Assembly (NCBI GenBank): GCA_966211525.1 | Contig: CBIHOZ010000018.1 | Location: 1 to 64,000, forward strand | From: Ohtaekwangia sp966211525 | GTDB taxonomy: Bacteria > Bacteroidota > Bacteroidia > Cytophagales > Cyclobacteriaceae | Reading direction: 5' to 3' | DNA length: 64,000 nt | Shown: positions 15,931-25,403 of the stretch, in pieces | Numbering within the stretch: the first letter of the stretch is position 1 | Layout of the letters: every line of letters starts with the position of its first letter | Translations under genes and position numbers: made by a program | The notes under the pieces: model-generated | The model's input: only the letters and a program-made list of their open reading frames with translations | What the model was told of the DNA's origin: nothing | Database searches by the model: none

Positions 15931-17307
15931 TTGAAAAGCATGATTCCCGCCAAGGTATTAATAATTGATGACGACCGCGATATACTCGAAACTGCCCGCA
16001 TGTTTCTGAAGCAGGAATTCTCGCTTGTACACATCGAAGAGTCACCTGAAAAGATACCGACACTGCTGAAGACCACCGACTACGATGTTGTTCTGCTGGA
16101 CATGAATTTCAAAAGAGGTGTTAACGATGGTGAGGAAGGTTTTTATTGGCTCAATCAGATCCTGAAAGCGGATAGCCAGGCCGTTGTAATTCTGATAACT
16201 GCGTATGGTGAAATTGATCTCGCTGTAAAAGCGATCAAGAATGGAGCTACCGATTTTGTATTGAAGCCGTGGAAGAATCAAAAACTGATGGCTACGATTC
16301 TTGCGGCATTGCAGCTACGTAAATCGAAGAAGGAAGTTGAAAAACTCAAAGAGACACAAGAGAAATTAAGTGATGACATCAATCATGCTTACGCTGATTT
16401 CATTGGAGAATCACCTGCTATACATCGCGTACATGAACTGATAAACCGTGTAGCGGATTCCGATGCCGATGTGCTGATACTCGGAGAAAACGGAACGGGT
16501 AAAGAATTGGTAGCACGTGCTATACATCAGCGTTCATCGCGAAGAAATAATGTATTTATTAATGTTGACCTCGGTGCGATCAGTGAGACTTTATTTGAAA
16601 GTGAACTCTTCGGCCATGTAAAAGGTGCCTTTACCGATGCACGCCAGGATAAAGCCGGACGCTTCGAACTTGCTTCAGGCGGCACACTATTTCTTGATGA
16701 GATCGGCAATCTTTCACTGGCGTTGCAGGCAAAATTACTTACGGTATTGCAACACCGCAGTGTACAACGTGTAGGTTCAGCGAAAGCTATACCGGTAGAC
16801 TTTCGTTTGATTTGCGCCACTAACATGCCGCTACACGAAATGGTTTTTGAGAAAACATTTCGGCCGGATCTTCTTTATCGCATCAACACCGTGGAGATTC
16901 GCGTGCCTTCCCTTCGCGAGCGCGTAGAAGATATACCTTTGCTTGTTGAACATTTTCTGACACGCTACGCACAGAAGTATAAACGCGCAGGCATGAGGAT
17001 CGACAAAGCGATCATGAACAAATTGAAGAAGTATCACTGGCCGGGTAATATACGCGAACTGCAACATGCTGTGGAACGTGCTGTGATTCTGACCGAAGGA
17101 AAAATAATTGAATCTGCAGAGTTGTTCATCAGCGGTATACACCATACTCTTAAAAAAGAAGTACAGCCGCAGACACTGGATGAAATGGAGAAAGTTTTTA
17201 TCCAGCAATCGCTGCAACAAAATCAGGGCAACGTAAGCAATACAGCCCGCGCCCTCGGGTTAACGCGTACAGCACTCTATAGAAGAATGAAACGTCATGG
17301 TTTATAG
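15931..17307 (+). CDS. NtrC-family sigma-54-dependent response regulator
   Basis: 458 residues: receiver domain (Asp57 in VVLLDMNF), AAA+ domain with Walker A GENGTGKE (185-192), Walker B GTLFLDEIG (251-259) and the sigma-54 contact loop GAFTDA (232-237, where GAFTGA is the norm), and a C-terminal Fis-type helix-turn-helix (NTARALGLTRTALYRRMKR). It activates sigma-54 promoters with its kinase, encoded 23 bases downstream. Its probable target is the divergent permease. The GAFTDA variant occurs in this regulator class in Bacteroidota and is not necessarily inactive. Confidence 0.95.
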   Translation: MKSMIPAKVLIIDDDRDILETARMFLKQEFSLVHIEESPEKIPTLLKTTDYDVVLLDMNFKRGVNDGEEGFYWLNQILKADSQAVVILITAYGEIDLAVKAIKNGATDFVLKPWKNQKLMATILAALQLRKSKKEVEKLKETQEKLSDDINHAYADFIGESPAIHRVHELINRVADSDADVLILGENGTGKELVARAIHQRSSRRNNVFINVDLGAISETLFESELFGHVKGAFTDARQDKAGRFELASGGTLFLDEIGNLSLALQAKLLTVLQHRSVQRVGSAKAIPVDFRLICATNMPLHEMVFEKTFRPDLLYRINTVEIRVPSLRERVEDIPLLVEHFLTRYAQKYKRAGMRIDKAIMNKLKKYHWPGNIRELQHAVERAVILTEGKIIESAELFISGIHHTLKKEVQPQTLDEMEKVFIQQSLQQNQGNVSNTARALGLTRTALYRRMKRHGL

Positions 17308-17330
17308 TATATATATCTTACCATCTCTTT

Positions 17331-18686
17331 ATGGTTTTGAGGCGGTTTAGCATACTGGTTATCCTGCGTATTATACTCCTGTGTAGTACTATACTTGCAT
17401 TTGCATGGGTTATACAACGATCCGAAATGTTCTTTAACCAGCTTACCCTTGCCGCTATATTTATATTGCAGGTAGCAGAGCTTATCCGTTTTGTTAACCA
17501 TACAAATCGTGAGTTGTCGCGTTTCCTGCTTGGAATAAAACATGCCGACTTTACAATTACCTTTCACCAGGCGCATCTCGGGCAATCGTTTCGCGAACTC
17601 GAAGACAGTATGCATGCTATACTACAAGCGTACAAGCAGGTAAAGATTGAAAAAGAAGCACAATACCAATTTCTGCAAGCGCTGGTAACGAGGCTTCCGA
17701 TCGGCATCATTTCCATTGCTGATGAAGATATAGTCGTTATAAATGCTACAGCCGAGAAGCTTCTCAATATAGAAGGCTATCGCAACTGGAGCTTACTAAA
17801 ATTGAGACATCCGACAGTAGCCCGGGCGTTGGATTCCGTTGGCGATCATGGAAGAAAACTGATCGAGTTCAAGACAAGCGAAAATACAGCGAACTTCGCG
17901 GTGGAAGTAAGCACTACATTTATACTCGATAAATCGTACCGTCTCATCACCATACAAGACATTCATACCGAGCTCGAGCAGAAAGAAATTGAAGCCTGGC
18001 ATAAACTGATTCGCATTCTCACACACGAAATCATGAACTCGGTAACGCCTGTTGCATCACTTACCGAAACGATACAGGGAATGCTTACGGATAAAAGCGG
18101 TCAACTGAAAAGTATCGAAGCCCTTACAACGGATACGTTAGGCGACATTCGCTTTTCATTAAACACTATTCACAAGCGAAGTGAAGGTCTGCTTGATTTC
18201 GTGGAGAAATATCGTGCACTTACACGCGTTCCTAAACCCGCCATACAACCTACAAAACTGTATCCTTTCCTGAAGACTATTGTAAACCTGATGGAACCCG
18301 AAATGCAGCGGCATAGCATTACGCTCCAGTGGCACGTGACGGGTGAAAATCTGCAGGCACCCTTGGACAGCAACCTTATCGAGCAGGTTATTATCAATTT
18401 AATTACAAACAGTATATATGCGTTGCAGCAAGCTTCTGACAAACATATATACCTGCGGGCTTATCAAAACGACAACCGCACGGTTATCGAGGTAACAGAC
18501 AACGGATCGGGTATACGCGACAAGGAGATGCAGGATATATTTATACCATTCTTCTCCACAAAAAAAGAAGGCACCGGCATCGGTCTGAGTCTATCGAAGC
18601 AAATTATGAATTTGCATGGCGGCAGCATCAAGGTTACTTCTGTGCCACATGAAAAGACTTCATTCTACTTGCTTTTCAAAAATTGA
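17331..18686 (+). CDS. NtrB-like sensor histidine kinase
   Basis: 451 residues. Two closely spaced N-terminal helices (about 8-28 and 36-56) leave almost no periplasmic part, so sensing is probably in the membrane or cytosol. A PAS-like region (about 115-215) follows, then a kinase core with His232 in LTHEIMNSVTP and an ATPase domain with NLITNSIYAL, DNGSGI and GTGIGLSLS. Partner of the NtrC-type regulator just upstream. Confidence 0.93.
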   Translation: MVLRRFSILVILRIILLCSTILAFAWVIQRSEMFFNQLTLAAIFILQVAELIRFVNHTNRELSRFLLGIKHADFTITFHQAHLGQSFRELEDSMHAILQAYKQVKIEKEAQYQFLQALVTRLPIGIISIADEDIVVINATAEKLLNIEGYRNWSLLKLRHPTVARALDSVGDHGRKLIEFKTSENTANFAVEVSTTFILDKSYRLITIQDIHTELEQKEIEAWHKLIRILTHEIMNSVTPVASLTETIQGMLTDKSGQLKSIEALTTDTLGDIRFSLNTIHKRSEGLLDFVEKYRALTRVPKPAIQPTKLYPFLKTIVNLMEPEMQRHSITLQWHVTGENLQAPLDSNLIEQVIINLITNSIYALQQASDKHIYLRAYQNDNRTVIEVTDNGSGIRDKEMQDIFIPFFSTKKEGTGIGLSLSKQIMNLHGGSIKVTSVPHEKTSFYLLFKN

Positions 18687-18768
18687 GGTGCGTAAAAAAA
18701 CATCCTGGCGGTCCCAACCTTTCCGTGATCCGGCGGGTCTAAAGCATATAACCCAATATTAATCTTGT

Positions 18769-19386
18769 ATGAAAATTCAATATACTGCTATAGCATGTAT
18801 AGTATTGCTGGCATGTGCCTTTGTTGCATGCGATGATGATGACTCCGGTGAATCTTCCGGTACCAATTCGTACCTGCCCCTTAAAATCGGGAACTACTGG
18901 GAATTTGTGAATATGCCCGAAATAGGAATTGACTATACGCTGCGAACCGAAGTAACACGCGTGGTCTCCTTGAATAATAACGAATACTTTGAACTGGTGA
19001 GCTTCCAGAAATCCGGTGACCAGAATTACCGGGACACTACGTATTATCGTATTACACAACAAGGGTATGTATATACATGGCGAAGAGGCTGGACGGTTGA
19101 AGAGAACCCGCTGAGACTTTATGCTGATGATGGTGATGACTGGAAGTATGAAACAAACTATGATGCCGAGGCCAATATTACCGTTGATGAAATTGACGAC
19201 CTGGAATTGGGAGACAAAGAACTTGATAACTGCAAAAGTTTCAGTTTCGATATTGAACAGTGGGCTGATGAAGAACACAGCATCGTGCTTGCACCCCGTA
19301 TAGGCTTCGTACAAAGACTTGTCGGCTTTGGTATAAGCTCTCGATTGGTAAAAGCTTCTGTTAACGGTAAAGAATATACTTTCTGA
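18769..19386 (+). CDS. Hypothetical acidic lipoprotein
   Basis: 205 residues with signal peptide and lipobox FVAC (Cys21), followed by an Asp/Ser/Gly-rich tether (DDDDSGESSG), typical of Bacteroidota outer-membrane lipoproteins. The mature part starts NSYLPLKIGNYWEFVN, a pattern of small beta-rich lipoproteins, and contains many aromatic and acidic residues. No domain with known function recognised. It is monocistronic and ends in the terminator at 19417-19446. Confidence 0.75.
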   Translation: MKIQYTAIACIVLLACAFVACDDDDSGESSGTNSYLPLKIGNYWEFVNMPEIGIDYTLRTEVTRVVSLNNNEYFELVSFQKSGDQNYRDTTYYRITQQGYVYTWRRGWTVEENPLRLYADDGDDWKYETNYDAEANITVDEIDDLELGDKELDNCKSFSFDIEQWADEEHSIVLAPRIGFVQRLVGFGISSRLVKASVNGKEYTF

Positions 19387-19416
19387 TCTATAGGATTGAC
19401 TGGAGGATGGCTGAAA

Positions 19417-19446
19417 TAAAAATGCTCCCGGTCGGGAGCATTTTTT
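19417..19446. terminator. Bidirectional terminator
   Basis: Perfect stem AATGCTCCCG / CGGGAGCATT with a 2-base loop and T-runs on both strands, between two convergent genes. Confidence 0.92.
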
Positions 19447-19486
19447 ATTATGTATAATTTCTTTTATTCAACTATAACACCTCTAA

Positions 19487-20365
19487 TCACTTGGTGCTTT
19501 TATACCGGCACGCAGCAGGATCAGACTTGAGATAATAATCTTTATAGTTCAGTGCTTTCGGGTCCATGCATCCTTTCAATTGTAATAGTTCCACTTTTCT
19601 GAAATCAATGGGCTGGCCTTCACTTTGCAAAGCTATATATCCTTCGCTTAGTAATTTTCCTTCCTGCCATATAGCCGGATCGTAATTGTTTACCACCCCT
19701 CCTGCCATACGCGGCTCGCTGTATTGCATAACCAACTCACCATTGATTACATGTTTGATCAGCGAATCGCCCAATACAATTAACTCAGCACGCACCCACT
19801 GGTCGCCATCATACGTTTTGGAAGTTGAATTGATGCAGTGCCGTTCATCAGCCTTGCCGTTGTATGTGATGATGGTTCCCGGAGAACACATGTTACCGGT
19901 GGTTCTTGGTTTACCATCGCCGAGGCCACCGAGAAATTGCATCTCGATAGATATAGGCCAGTCTTGTTCTTTGGGCATCGTGCGCGGGTCTTGTGAATGA
20001 AACATTACACCGCTGTTACGCAATGTATAATCCGGTGCACCTTTTTGCAGATCGCCTACAAAACGATACTCAATCACCAGGTGATAATAGGAGAACGGCT
20101 GCTTGTAATACAAGTGTCCGAACTGGTTATTGAAATCTCCGTACTGATCGTAGCGAACTTGTATAGCACCGTCTTTTACACGAAAGGTATTGCCGAAGTT
20201 TACACCTTCATCGTGGTGATGAATCTTTACCATCCAGTCGCGTATATCCTTACCGTTGAAAAGTTTGATCCACTCTTTTTTGGAAGCGGCAGTCTGCTTT
20301 TGTGCGTTGGCACTTGCAGATAATAGTAATAAGACGAGTGAAAGAAGTTTAAGAAGTCGGGTCAT
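19487..20365 (-). CDS. Exported DUF1080 protein (3-keto-disaccharide hydrolase-like fold)
   Basis: 292 residues with a Sec signal peptide (cleavage after about residue 21, SANA-Q). The body matches the DUF1080 / concanavalin-like jelly roll: WIKLFNGKDIRDWMVK, FRVKDGAIQV, FSYYHLVIEYRF, NSGVMFHSQ, and QSEGQPIDFRKVELLQL. Family members include 3-keto-glucoside hydrolases and putative sugar-binding proteins. A C-terminal tail GCMDPKALNYKDYYLKSDPAAC carries two cysteines and resembles a small cap seen in a subset of Bacteroidota members. Probably periplasmic. Confidence 0.85.
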   Translation of the reverse strand: MTRLLKLLSLVLLLLSASANAQKQTAASKKEWIKLFNGKDIRDWMVKIHHHDEGVNFGNTFRVKDGAIQVRYDQYGDFNNQFGHLYYKQPFSYYHLVIEYRFVGDLQKGAPDYTLRNSGVMFHSQDPRTMPKEQDWPISIEMQFLGGLGDGKPRTTGNMCSPGTIITYNGKADERHCINSTSKTYDGDQWVRAELIVLGDSLIKHVINGELVMQYSEPRMAGGVVNNYDPAIWQEGKLLSEGYIALQSEGQPIDFRKVELLQLKGCMDPKALNYKDYYLKSDPAACRYKSTK

Positions 20366-20517
20366 ATTTAAAAATTATGCACAGGCAATATAAACATTGT
20401 ATTGCTGATATTAATAAACAGAATTGAGGCATAGGTTCCACAATTTGAATCAAAAACATTGGTATACGAGCTCAAAACGGATGGCACGGCAATTTATATA
20501 TAGTTGGCAAGGGTAGA

Positions 20518-20575
20518 GTAGGTTAGGTTTACAGGCCCGGATGATGCTAGTCATACCGGGCCTGTTTTTATTTTA
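20518..20575 (+). terminator. Orphan plus-strand terminator preceded by GTAGGTTAGGTT
   Basis: ACAGGCCCGG (20531-20540) pairs with CCGGGCCTGT, followed by TTTTTATTTT, so it is oriented for plus-strand transcription, yet the flanking genes are both on the minus strand. GTAGGTTAGGTT at 20518-20529 is identical to the 12-mer before the terminator at 9465-9500. It may mark the 3' end of a small RNA. Confidence 0.7.
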
Positions 20576-20651
20576 AGACCTTTTGAACTCTAAATTATTT
20601 CCCGCCAGAACGCGCAGATTGCTGCAGCGTTAATACGCTTGTTTTAACACC

Positions 20652-21365
20652 TCATAGAGATTTAAAGTATAGAGCATCGTTGACAGCATGGCCCAGGGCT
20701 GTATTGTTGAAGTATACATATGCTTCTTTCACTTGCCTGAATGCATGAATAGCCTTGTGTACTTCGGTTAGTGTGTCTTGATCGTAATCCGAGTAGTATA
20801 ATCGGGGCAGGCCGTGGAAGCGATAGTATACCGTGCGGGCGGTCCGGTATATATCTTCCGGCAGGCCCGGATAGCTGATGTTGCAAAATACAACGCCCTG
20901 TTGCTTCAATGCTTTCAACACGTCACTTCGCCACCAGCTTGTATGCCTGAACTCCAATACATTTGTAAAATCAGGATGCAGCGTGCCGAGTATACGCTCA
21001 AGGGATTCTTCGCTATACGGCATCCTGGGATGAAGCTGAAATAGTATACTTCCCAATTTATCAGAAAGGCCTTCGGATACAGTGTCATAAAAACGCTGCA
21101 TTTCATCGGCTGCGTTATTGAATCGTTTATAGTGTGTGATAATGCGGGATGCCTTCACTGCAAAACGAAAATCGCGCGGACTCCGGTCGTACCATCCTTT
21201 CAAATGTGTTACCTGAGGAAAGCGATAAAATGTAGTATTGAGTTCAACGGTGTTAAACTTCTCGCAGTAATATTCAAACCATTTGCGCGATGCTAACTTT
21301 TCGGGATAAAACATTCCTTTCCACTCCGGGTACGAAAAACCCGAGCAGCCTGTCCAGCATTTCAT
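20652..21365 (-). CDS. DUF72 family protein (YecE-like)
   Basis: 237 residues of a TIM-barrel-like family: CWTGCSGFSYPEWKGMFYP at the start, FNTVELNTTFYRFP, DFRFAVKASRIITHYKRF, LGSILFQLHP, VLEFRHTSWW and YYRFHGLPRLY, ending with AYVYFNNTALGHAVNDA. These are the conserved DUF72 blocks. Function is not established; some members sit near Fe-S or DNA-repair genes. It is slightly short (family 240-300 residues). Confidence 0.92.
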   Translation of the reverse strand: MKCWTGCSGFSYPEWKGMFYPEKLASRKWFEYYCEKFNTVELNTTFYRFPQVTHLKGWYDRSPRDFRFAVKASRIITHYKRFNNAADEMQRFYDTVSEGLSDKLGSILFQLHPRMPYSEESLERILGTLHPDFTNVLEFRHTSWWRSDVLKALKQQGVVFCNISYPGLPEDIYRTARTVYYRFHGLPRLYYSDYDQDTLTEVHKAIHAFRQVKEAYVYFNNTALGHAVNDALYFKSL

Positions 21366-21390
21366 GAGCCTCCTGTGTTAAATACACAAC

Positions 21391-22533
21391 CTAATCTGAT
21401 GATTCGGGTTTGAATTTTAAGATCCGGTATGGCTCAACAGGTTTATTTATATTCTGTTGTGATGTACTTACATATACAGCACCGTCTGCGCCTACTGAAA
21501 ACGAGTCGGGCCATTTAAAATCTTTACTGCGTGCCACAATCCGGCTTGTTTTACCATCGTATACCCGAATAGCATTTTCCTCGACAGACGCCATATATAG
21601 GTTGCCCTCTTTATCGAATATCATTCCGTCTGATGGCGGGAAATTGCCGAGGTTCTCTACTTCAACTTCCAGTTTGCCGGCATAAAATTCCGGGTATATT
21701 AATAACGATGTCTCCACACGGTAAAGGCTTTTGCCAGTCAATGGCCGCCAGTATAAATATAGTCCGTCCGGGCTCAGTGCTATACCATCGGCATGCACCA
21801 CCGGGTAGCCACCTTCTGCATCGGTATATTGTTGGCCATCTATAGTCAATACCAGGTTCTCTGATTTGGTAGAACTGCTGGCATCCAGCAAGCGCCATGA
21901 TTTACCAGAATCAAGATCAACCACTATAATAGCGCCTTCATTAGAATCAGTTATATACCCTATTTCGCGTTGTTCATCTATACGTATATCATTCAGGTAA
22001 CTGTTGGGTTTAATTACCGGATCGCTAAATACAATCACATTTACAATGCGGTCGGTCTCCAGGTCGATTTGCACCAGTTTAGCACCGCCCTGCACTACAC
22101 CGGTATAGCGGTCATCGCGTTTGGGATTGGCAGCATCGAGCACCCACAGGTAATCGTTGCGATCTACATATACCGACTGTACACATATAAAGTGTTCTTC
22201 AGGTTTTAAGCCGGGTGCCCAGGTATTCCAGTTTGCATCGGGATACGGTACGGCCGTTGTGGGGTTTGTCATATTTACTACCGATACAGAATGATCGGCA
22301 GACCAATTCGGATAATTGGCAAAAACTTTCAATTGCGGTAATCGGAGTTGTTGCGAAACAGCTACGCCTGTCCACTGTTTTGTAGATGTTGCCACCACCG
22401 TAACCTGCGATTCACCAATCGTAGGTATATCATCATCTTTAGCAGTTCCGGTTATTCCTATATCACTGCAGGCTACGGTAAACGCAGCCATCATACAGAA
22501 TATTATACACACTAACCATCGATCGGTATCCAT
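21391..22533 (-). CDS. Major royal jelly / Yellow-family protein, lipoprotein
   Basis: 380 residues with signal peptide and lipobox TVAC (Cys22). The body is a six-bladed propeller family recognisable by AVPYPDANWNTW, FICVQSVYVDRNDYLWVLDAANP, SYLNDIRIDEQREIGYITDSN, HADGIALSPDGLYLYWRPL and the closing PDSFSVGADGAVYVSTSQ. Bacterial homologues of insect Yellow/MRJP proteins are related to SMP-30 propellers; a catalytic role has not been shown. It stands alone between DUF72 and Mqo, and is probably periplasmic, attached to a membrane. Confidence 0.82.
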   Translation of the reverse strand: MDTDRWLVCIIFCMMAAFTVACSDIGITGTAKDDDIPTIGESQVTVVATSTKQWTGVAVSQQLRLPQLKVFANYPNWSADHSVSVVNMTNPTTAVPYPDANWNTWAPGLKPEEHFICVQSVYVDRNDYLWVLDAANPKRDDRYTGVVQGGAKLVQIDLETDRIVNVIVFSDPVIKPNSYLNDIRIDEQREIGYITDSNEGAIIVVDLDSGKSWRLLDASSSTKSENLVLTIDGQQYTDAEGGYPVVHADGIALSPDGLYLYWRPLTGKSLYRVETSLLIYPEFYAGKLEVEVENLGNFPPSDGMIFDKEGNLYMASVEENAIRVYDGKTSRIVARSKDFKWPDSFSVGADGAVYVSTSQQNINKPVEPYRILKFKPESSD

Positions 22534-22697
22534 AACTCATAGACATTATTTTGTTATCATCAAAAAAGAAAAAACAATGCCTGTAATTTTTTTTCATTTT
22601 TATACGTTCCGAAAACGTTGACAGAATTTTTGAGACAACTTTTCCTCTATATTATTAGTTAATACTTTCATAAGTTTACGCAACGTCTTTTTATACC

Positions 22698-24209
22698 ATG
22701 TCTACGAAAAGTAATTCCCAGAATAAAGATTGTGATGTAGTATTGATCGGTGCCGGGATTATGAGCGCCACGCTTGGCGTTTTATTGAAGGAACTGGAAC
22801 CAGAACTCACCATTGAAATTTACGAACGGTTGGATGTAGCGGCTGCAGAAAGCTCTGACGCCTGGAATAATGCCGGTACAGGTCACTCCGCGTTTTGTGA
22901 ACTAAATTACACACCTGAAAAAGCGGATGGCTCGATCGATATATCCAAGGCTATAAAAATTGCCGAGTCGTTTGAGATCTCGAAACAATTCTGGGCATAC
23001 CTGATCCAGAAGAATCATATACAAATACCGGAAAGCTTTATAACTCCTATTCCGCACATGAGTTTTGTGTGGGGACAGGAGAATGTAAACTATCTGCGCA
23101 AGCGTTACGATGCGCTGCAGACGAATCCGTTGTTCAAGGGCATGGTATACTCCGAAGATCCGAATCAACTTGATCAATGGATACCGTTGATCATGAAAGG
23201 ACGTGATCGCGAGGAGAAAATCGCGGCTACGCGCATGGACCAGGGAACGGACGTAAACTTTGGTGCGCTTACCCGCAGCATGTTCAGTATGTTGCAGGAG
23301 TTACCAGGCGTTACCATGCACTTTAACCATGAAGTGCGCGACCTGAAAAAAGAAGACAATGGTAACTGGAAGATCAAAGTAAAGAACCGCGCTACAGGCG
23401 AGAAGCGTAAGATACGTTCGAAGTTTATATTTATCGGTGCCGGTGGTGGTTCACTTCGTCTGCTCGAAAAATCAGATATACCGGAAGGTCGCGGCTTCGG
23501 TGGTTTCCCGGTAAGCGGACAATGGCTGAAGTGTACAAACCCTGCGGTAATTGAACAACACCAGGCGAAAGTATATGGTAAAGCAGCCGTGGGCTCCCCT
23601 CCTATGTCGGTGCCTCATCTGGATACGCGTATCATCAACGGTGAACGTGCATTGCTCTTCGGACCATACGCTGGTTTCTCTACCAAGTTTTTGAAAGAAG
23701 GATCGTACTTCGATCTTATCAAATCGATACAGCACGATAACATTATACCGATGCTGGCAGCGGGTATTGATAATATACCGTTGACCAAGTATCTCATCAA
23801 CCAGGTACGTCAGTCTCCGGAAGACCGCCTCGAAGCGTTGAAAGAGTTTTACCCGGAAGCCAAAATGGAAGACTGGGAATTGGAAGTTGCCGGACAGCGC
23901 GTACAGGTAATTAAAAAAGATAAAGAGCATGTTGGTGTGCTAGAATTCGGAACCGAAGTAGTAAGCGCTGCCGATGGAAGTATAGCTGCGTTGCTCGGTG
24001 CATCTCCCGGAGCATCTACAGCAGTGTCGATTATGCTTACGTTGTTGCAACGTTGCTATGGCGATAAACTCAAGTCGCACGCATGGCAATCGAAACTAAA
24101 GCAAATGATTCCGTCATACGGACAAACGCTGGCTGATAATCCTGAGTTGCTGCAGGAAACCCGCTCGATGACCAACGAAGTGTTGGGACTCAACACGGTA
24201 ACGGCCTGA
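22698..24209 (+). CDS. mqo: Malate:quinone oxidoreductase
   Basis: FAD-dependent peripheral membrane enzyme oxidising malate to oxaloacetate and passing electrons to menaquinone. 503 residues, normal. FAD loop VVLIGAGIMSATLG (about 14-27), AAESSDAWNNAGTGHSA, FIFIGAGGGSLRLL, GFGGFPVSGQW and the ending SPGASTAVSIMLTLL are Mqo signatures. Monocistronic, with a strong terminator just after. In this menaquinone-using lineage it can replace malate dehydrogenase in the citric acid cycle. Confidence 0.97.
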   Translation: MSTKSNSQNKDCDVVLIGAGIMSATLGVLLKELEPELTIEIYERLDVAAAESSDAWNNAGTGHSAFCELNYTPEKADGSIDISKAIKIAESFEISKQFWAYLIQKNHIQIPESFITPIPHMSFVWGQENVNYLRKRYDALQTNPLFKGMVYSEDPNQLDQWIPLIMKGRDREEKIAATRMDQGTDVNFGALTRSMFSMLQELPGVTMHFNHEVRDLKKEDNGNWKIKVKNRATGEKRKIRSKFIFIGAGGGSLRLLEKSDIPEGRGFGGFPVSGQWLKCTNPAVIEQHQAKVYGKAAVGSPPMSVPHLDTRIINGERALLFGPYAGFSTKFLKEGSYFDLIKSIQHDNIIPMLAAGIDNIPLTKYLINQVRQSPEDRLEALKEFYPEAKMEDWELEVAGQRVQVIKKDKEHVGVLEFGTEVVSAADGSIAALLGASPGASTAVSIMLTLLQRCYGDKLKSHAWQSKLKQMIPSYGQTLADNPELLQETRSMTNEVLGLNTVTA

Positions 24210-24240
24210 TATCGCCAACAAGATATATACGTATATATAG

Positions 24241-24274
24241 GATTGCACCTCGAAACAGGTGCAATCTTTTTTTA
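24241..24274 (+). terminator. Terminator of mqo
   Basis: GATTGCACCT pairs with AGGTGCAATC over the loop CGAAAC, followed by seven T. Confidence 0.93.
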
Positions 24275-24455
24275 TACCGATAGGTGTTATACTTTATAAA
24301 TTTATATATACATACCACGTATTGCTTCATTCAACACTAACCACAACATTTTTTTATCGAAGCGTGTAAACGTAATGGTATCAGTGCCTGGCGCACGGGC
24401 ATGATTTTTTGATTGTTATGGAAATCATTTAAAATCCCTCCAATCCCCATAACCT

Positions 24456-25265
24456 ATGACAATCCTTGCGAATGGAACCGTAATTGATTACGTGCAAACC
24501 GGTGACGGTGAAATCACCCTGCTTTTTGTTCATGGTGCATTTATCAACAAAGACTATTGGCGTGAGCAGGTAGAATATTTCAAAACGAATTATTCTGTAG
24601 TGGCCATTGATCTGCCCGGCCATGGCCAGTCCGGAAGAGATCGTGTTAACTGGACGATCCACGAATTCGGTAAAGATATCGTAGCCCTCATTGATTTATT
24701 GAAACTATCAAATGTAGTCTTGATCGGTCACTCCATGGGCGCTGATATTATTCTTGAAGCAGCTTCCATGCGTAAAGATTCTATCATTGGTGTTGTTGTG
24801 ATTGATGCATTAAAGAATGCCGGTGAAGAATTGAATGAAGAAGTACAACAGCAAGTGGATTCCATTCTCGAACAGCTCAACACCAATTTTGCTGATACCG
24901 TAGAGACTTATGCAATGCAAGGTTTATTGTCGCCGGATACCGATCCTAAAATTACGCACACCATCATAAACGATTATCGAAACGCGTATCAGCCCATGGG
25001 CCTGCGCTCGGTGCAGGATGTATTCAACTATCCTACACGCGAACGCGAATTGTTACAATCACTGCCTTTCAAGATATACCTGATCAACGTTGACTATATA
25101 CCCACCAACGAAGAGTTGCTGCGCAAATATGCCAGTGGCGGTTACGAGTTACACATCATTCATGGCACCAGCCATTTCCCCATGCTGGAAGAACCACAGG
25201 TGCTTAACGAAGCACTTGAAAAGGTTATCGACAAGATCAACGAAGAGCTGATCCTGGTGCGATAA
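24456..25265 (+). CDS. Alpha/beta hydrolase
   Basis: 269 residues, no signal peptide. Oxyanion-hole strand LLFVHGAFINKDYW, nucleophile Ser93 in GHSMGA, and catalytic His in HGTSHFPMLEEP near residue 247 complete a triad with an acid around 215-220. The cap domain (about 120-190) is helical. Resembles the broad MhpC-like group of esterases and C-C hydrolases; the substrate cannot be read from sequence. Monocistronic, between mqo and a two-component system. Confidence 0.9.
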   Translation: MTILANGTVIDYVQTGDGEITLLFVHGAFINKDYWREQVEYFKTNYSVVAIDLPGHGQSGRDRVNWTIHEFGKDIVALIDLLKLSNVVLIGHSMGADIILEAASMRKDSIIGVVVIDALKNAGEELNEEVQQQVDSILEQLNTNFADTVETYAMQGLLSPDTDPKITHTIINDYRNAYQPMGLRSVQDVFNYPTRERELLQSLPFKIYLINVDYIPTNEELLRKYASGGYELHIIHGTSHFPMLEEPQVLNEALEKVIDKINEELILVR

Positions 25266-25360
25266 ACCAACGGCCAACATATCGTTTTTCTTCTCCTATA
25301 GTATACATTAAAGGATATACGAGTGATCACGGCATGTCCACAAACATTCCGGTGATTTAA

Positions 25361-25387
25361 TTGTTTCCGTTTTATGACGTATGTTTG
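25361..25387 (+). promoter_or_regulatory. Probable promoter of the second OmpR-type system
   Basis: TATGTTTG at 25380-25387 fits TAnnTTTG; a TTG lies at 25361-25363 but with a 16-base spacer rather than 19. The regulator ATG is at 25404, so the leader would be about 10 bases. Confidence 0.45.
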
Positions 25388-25403
25388 ACGTTACGATTTT
25401 CCT

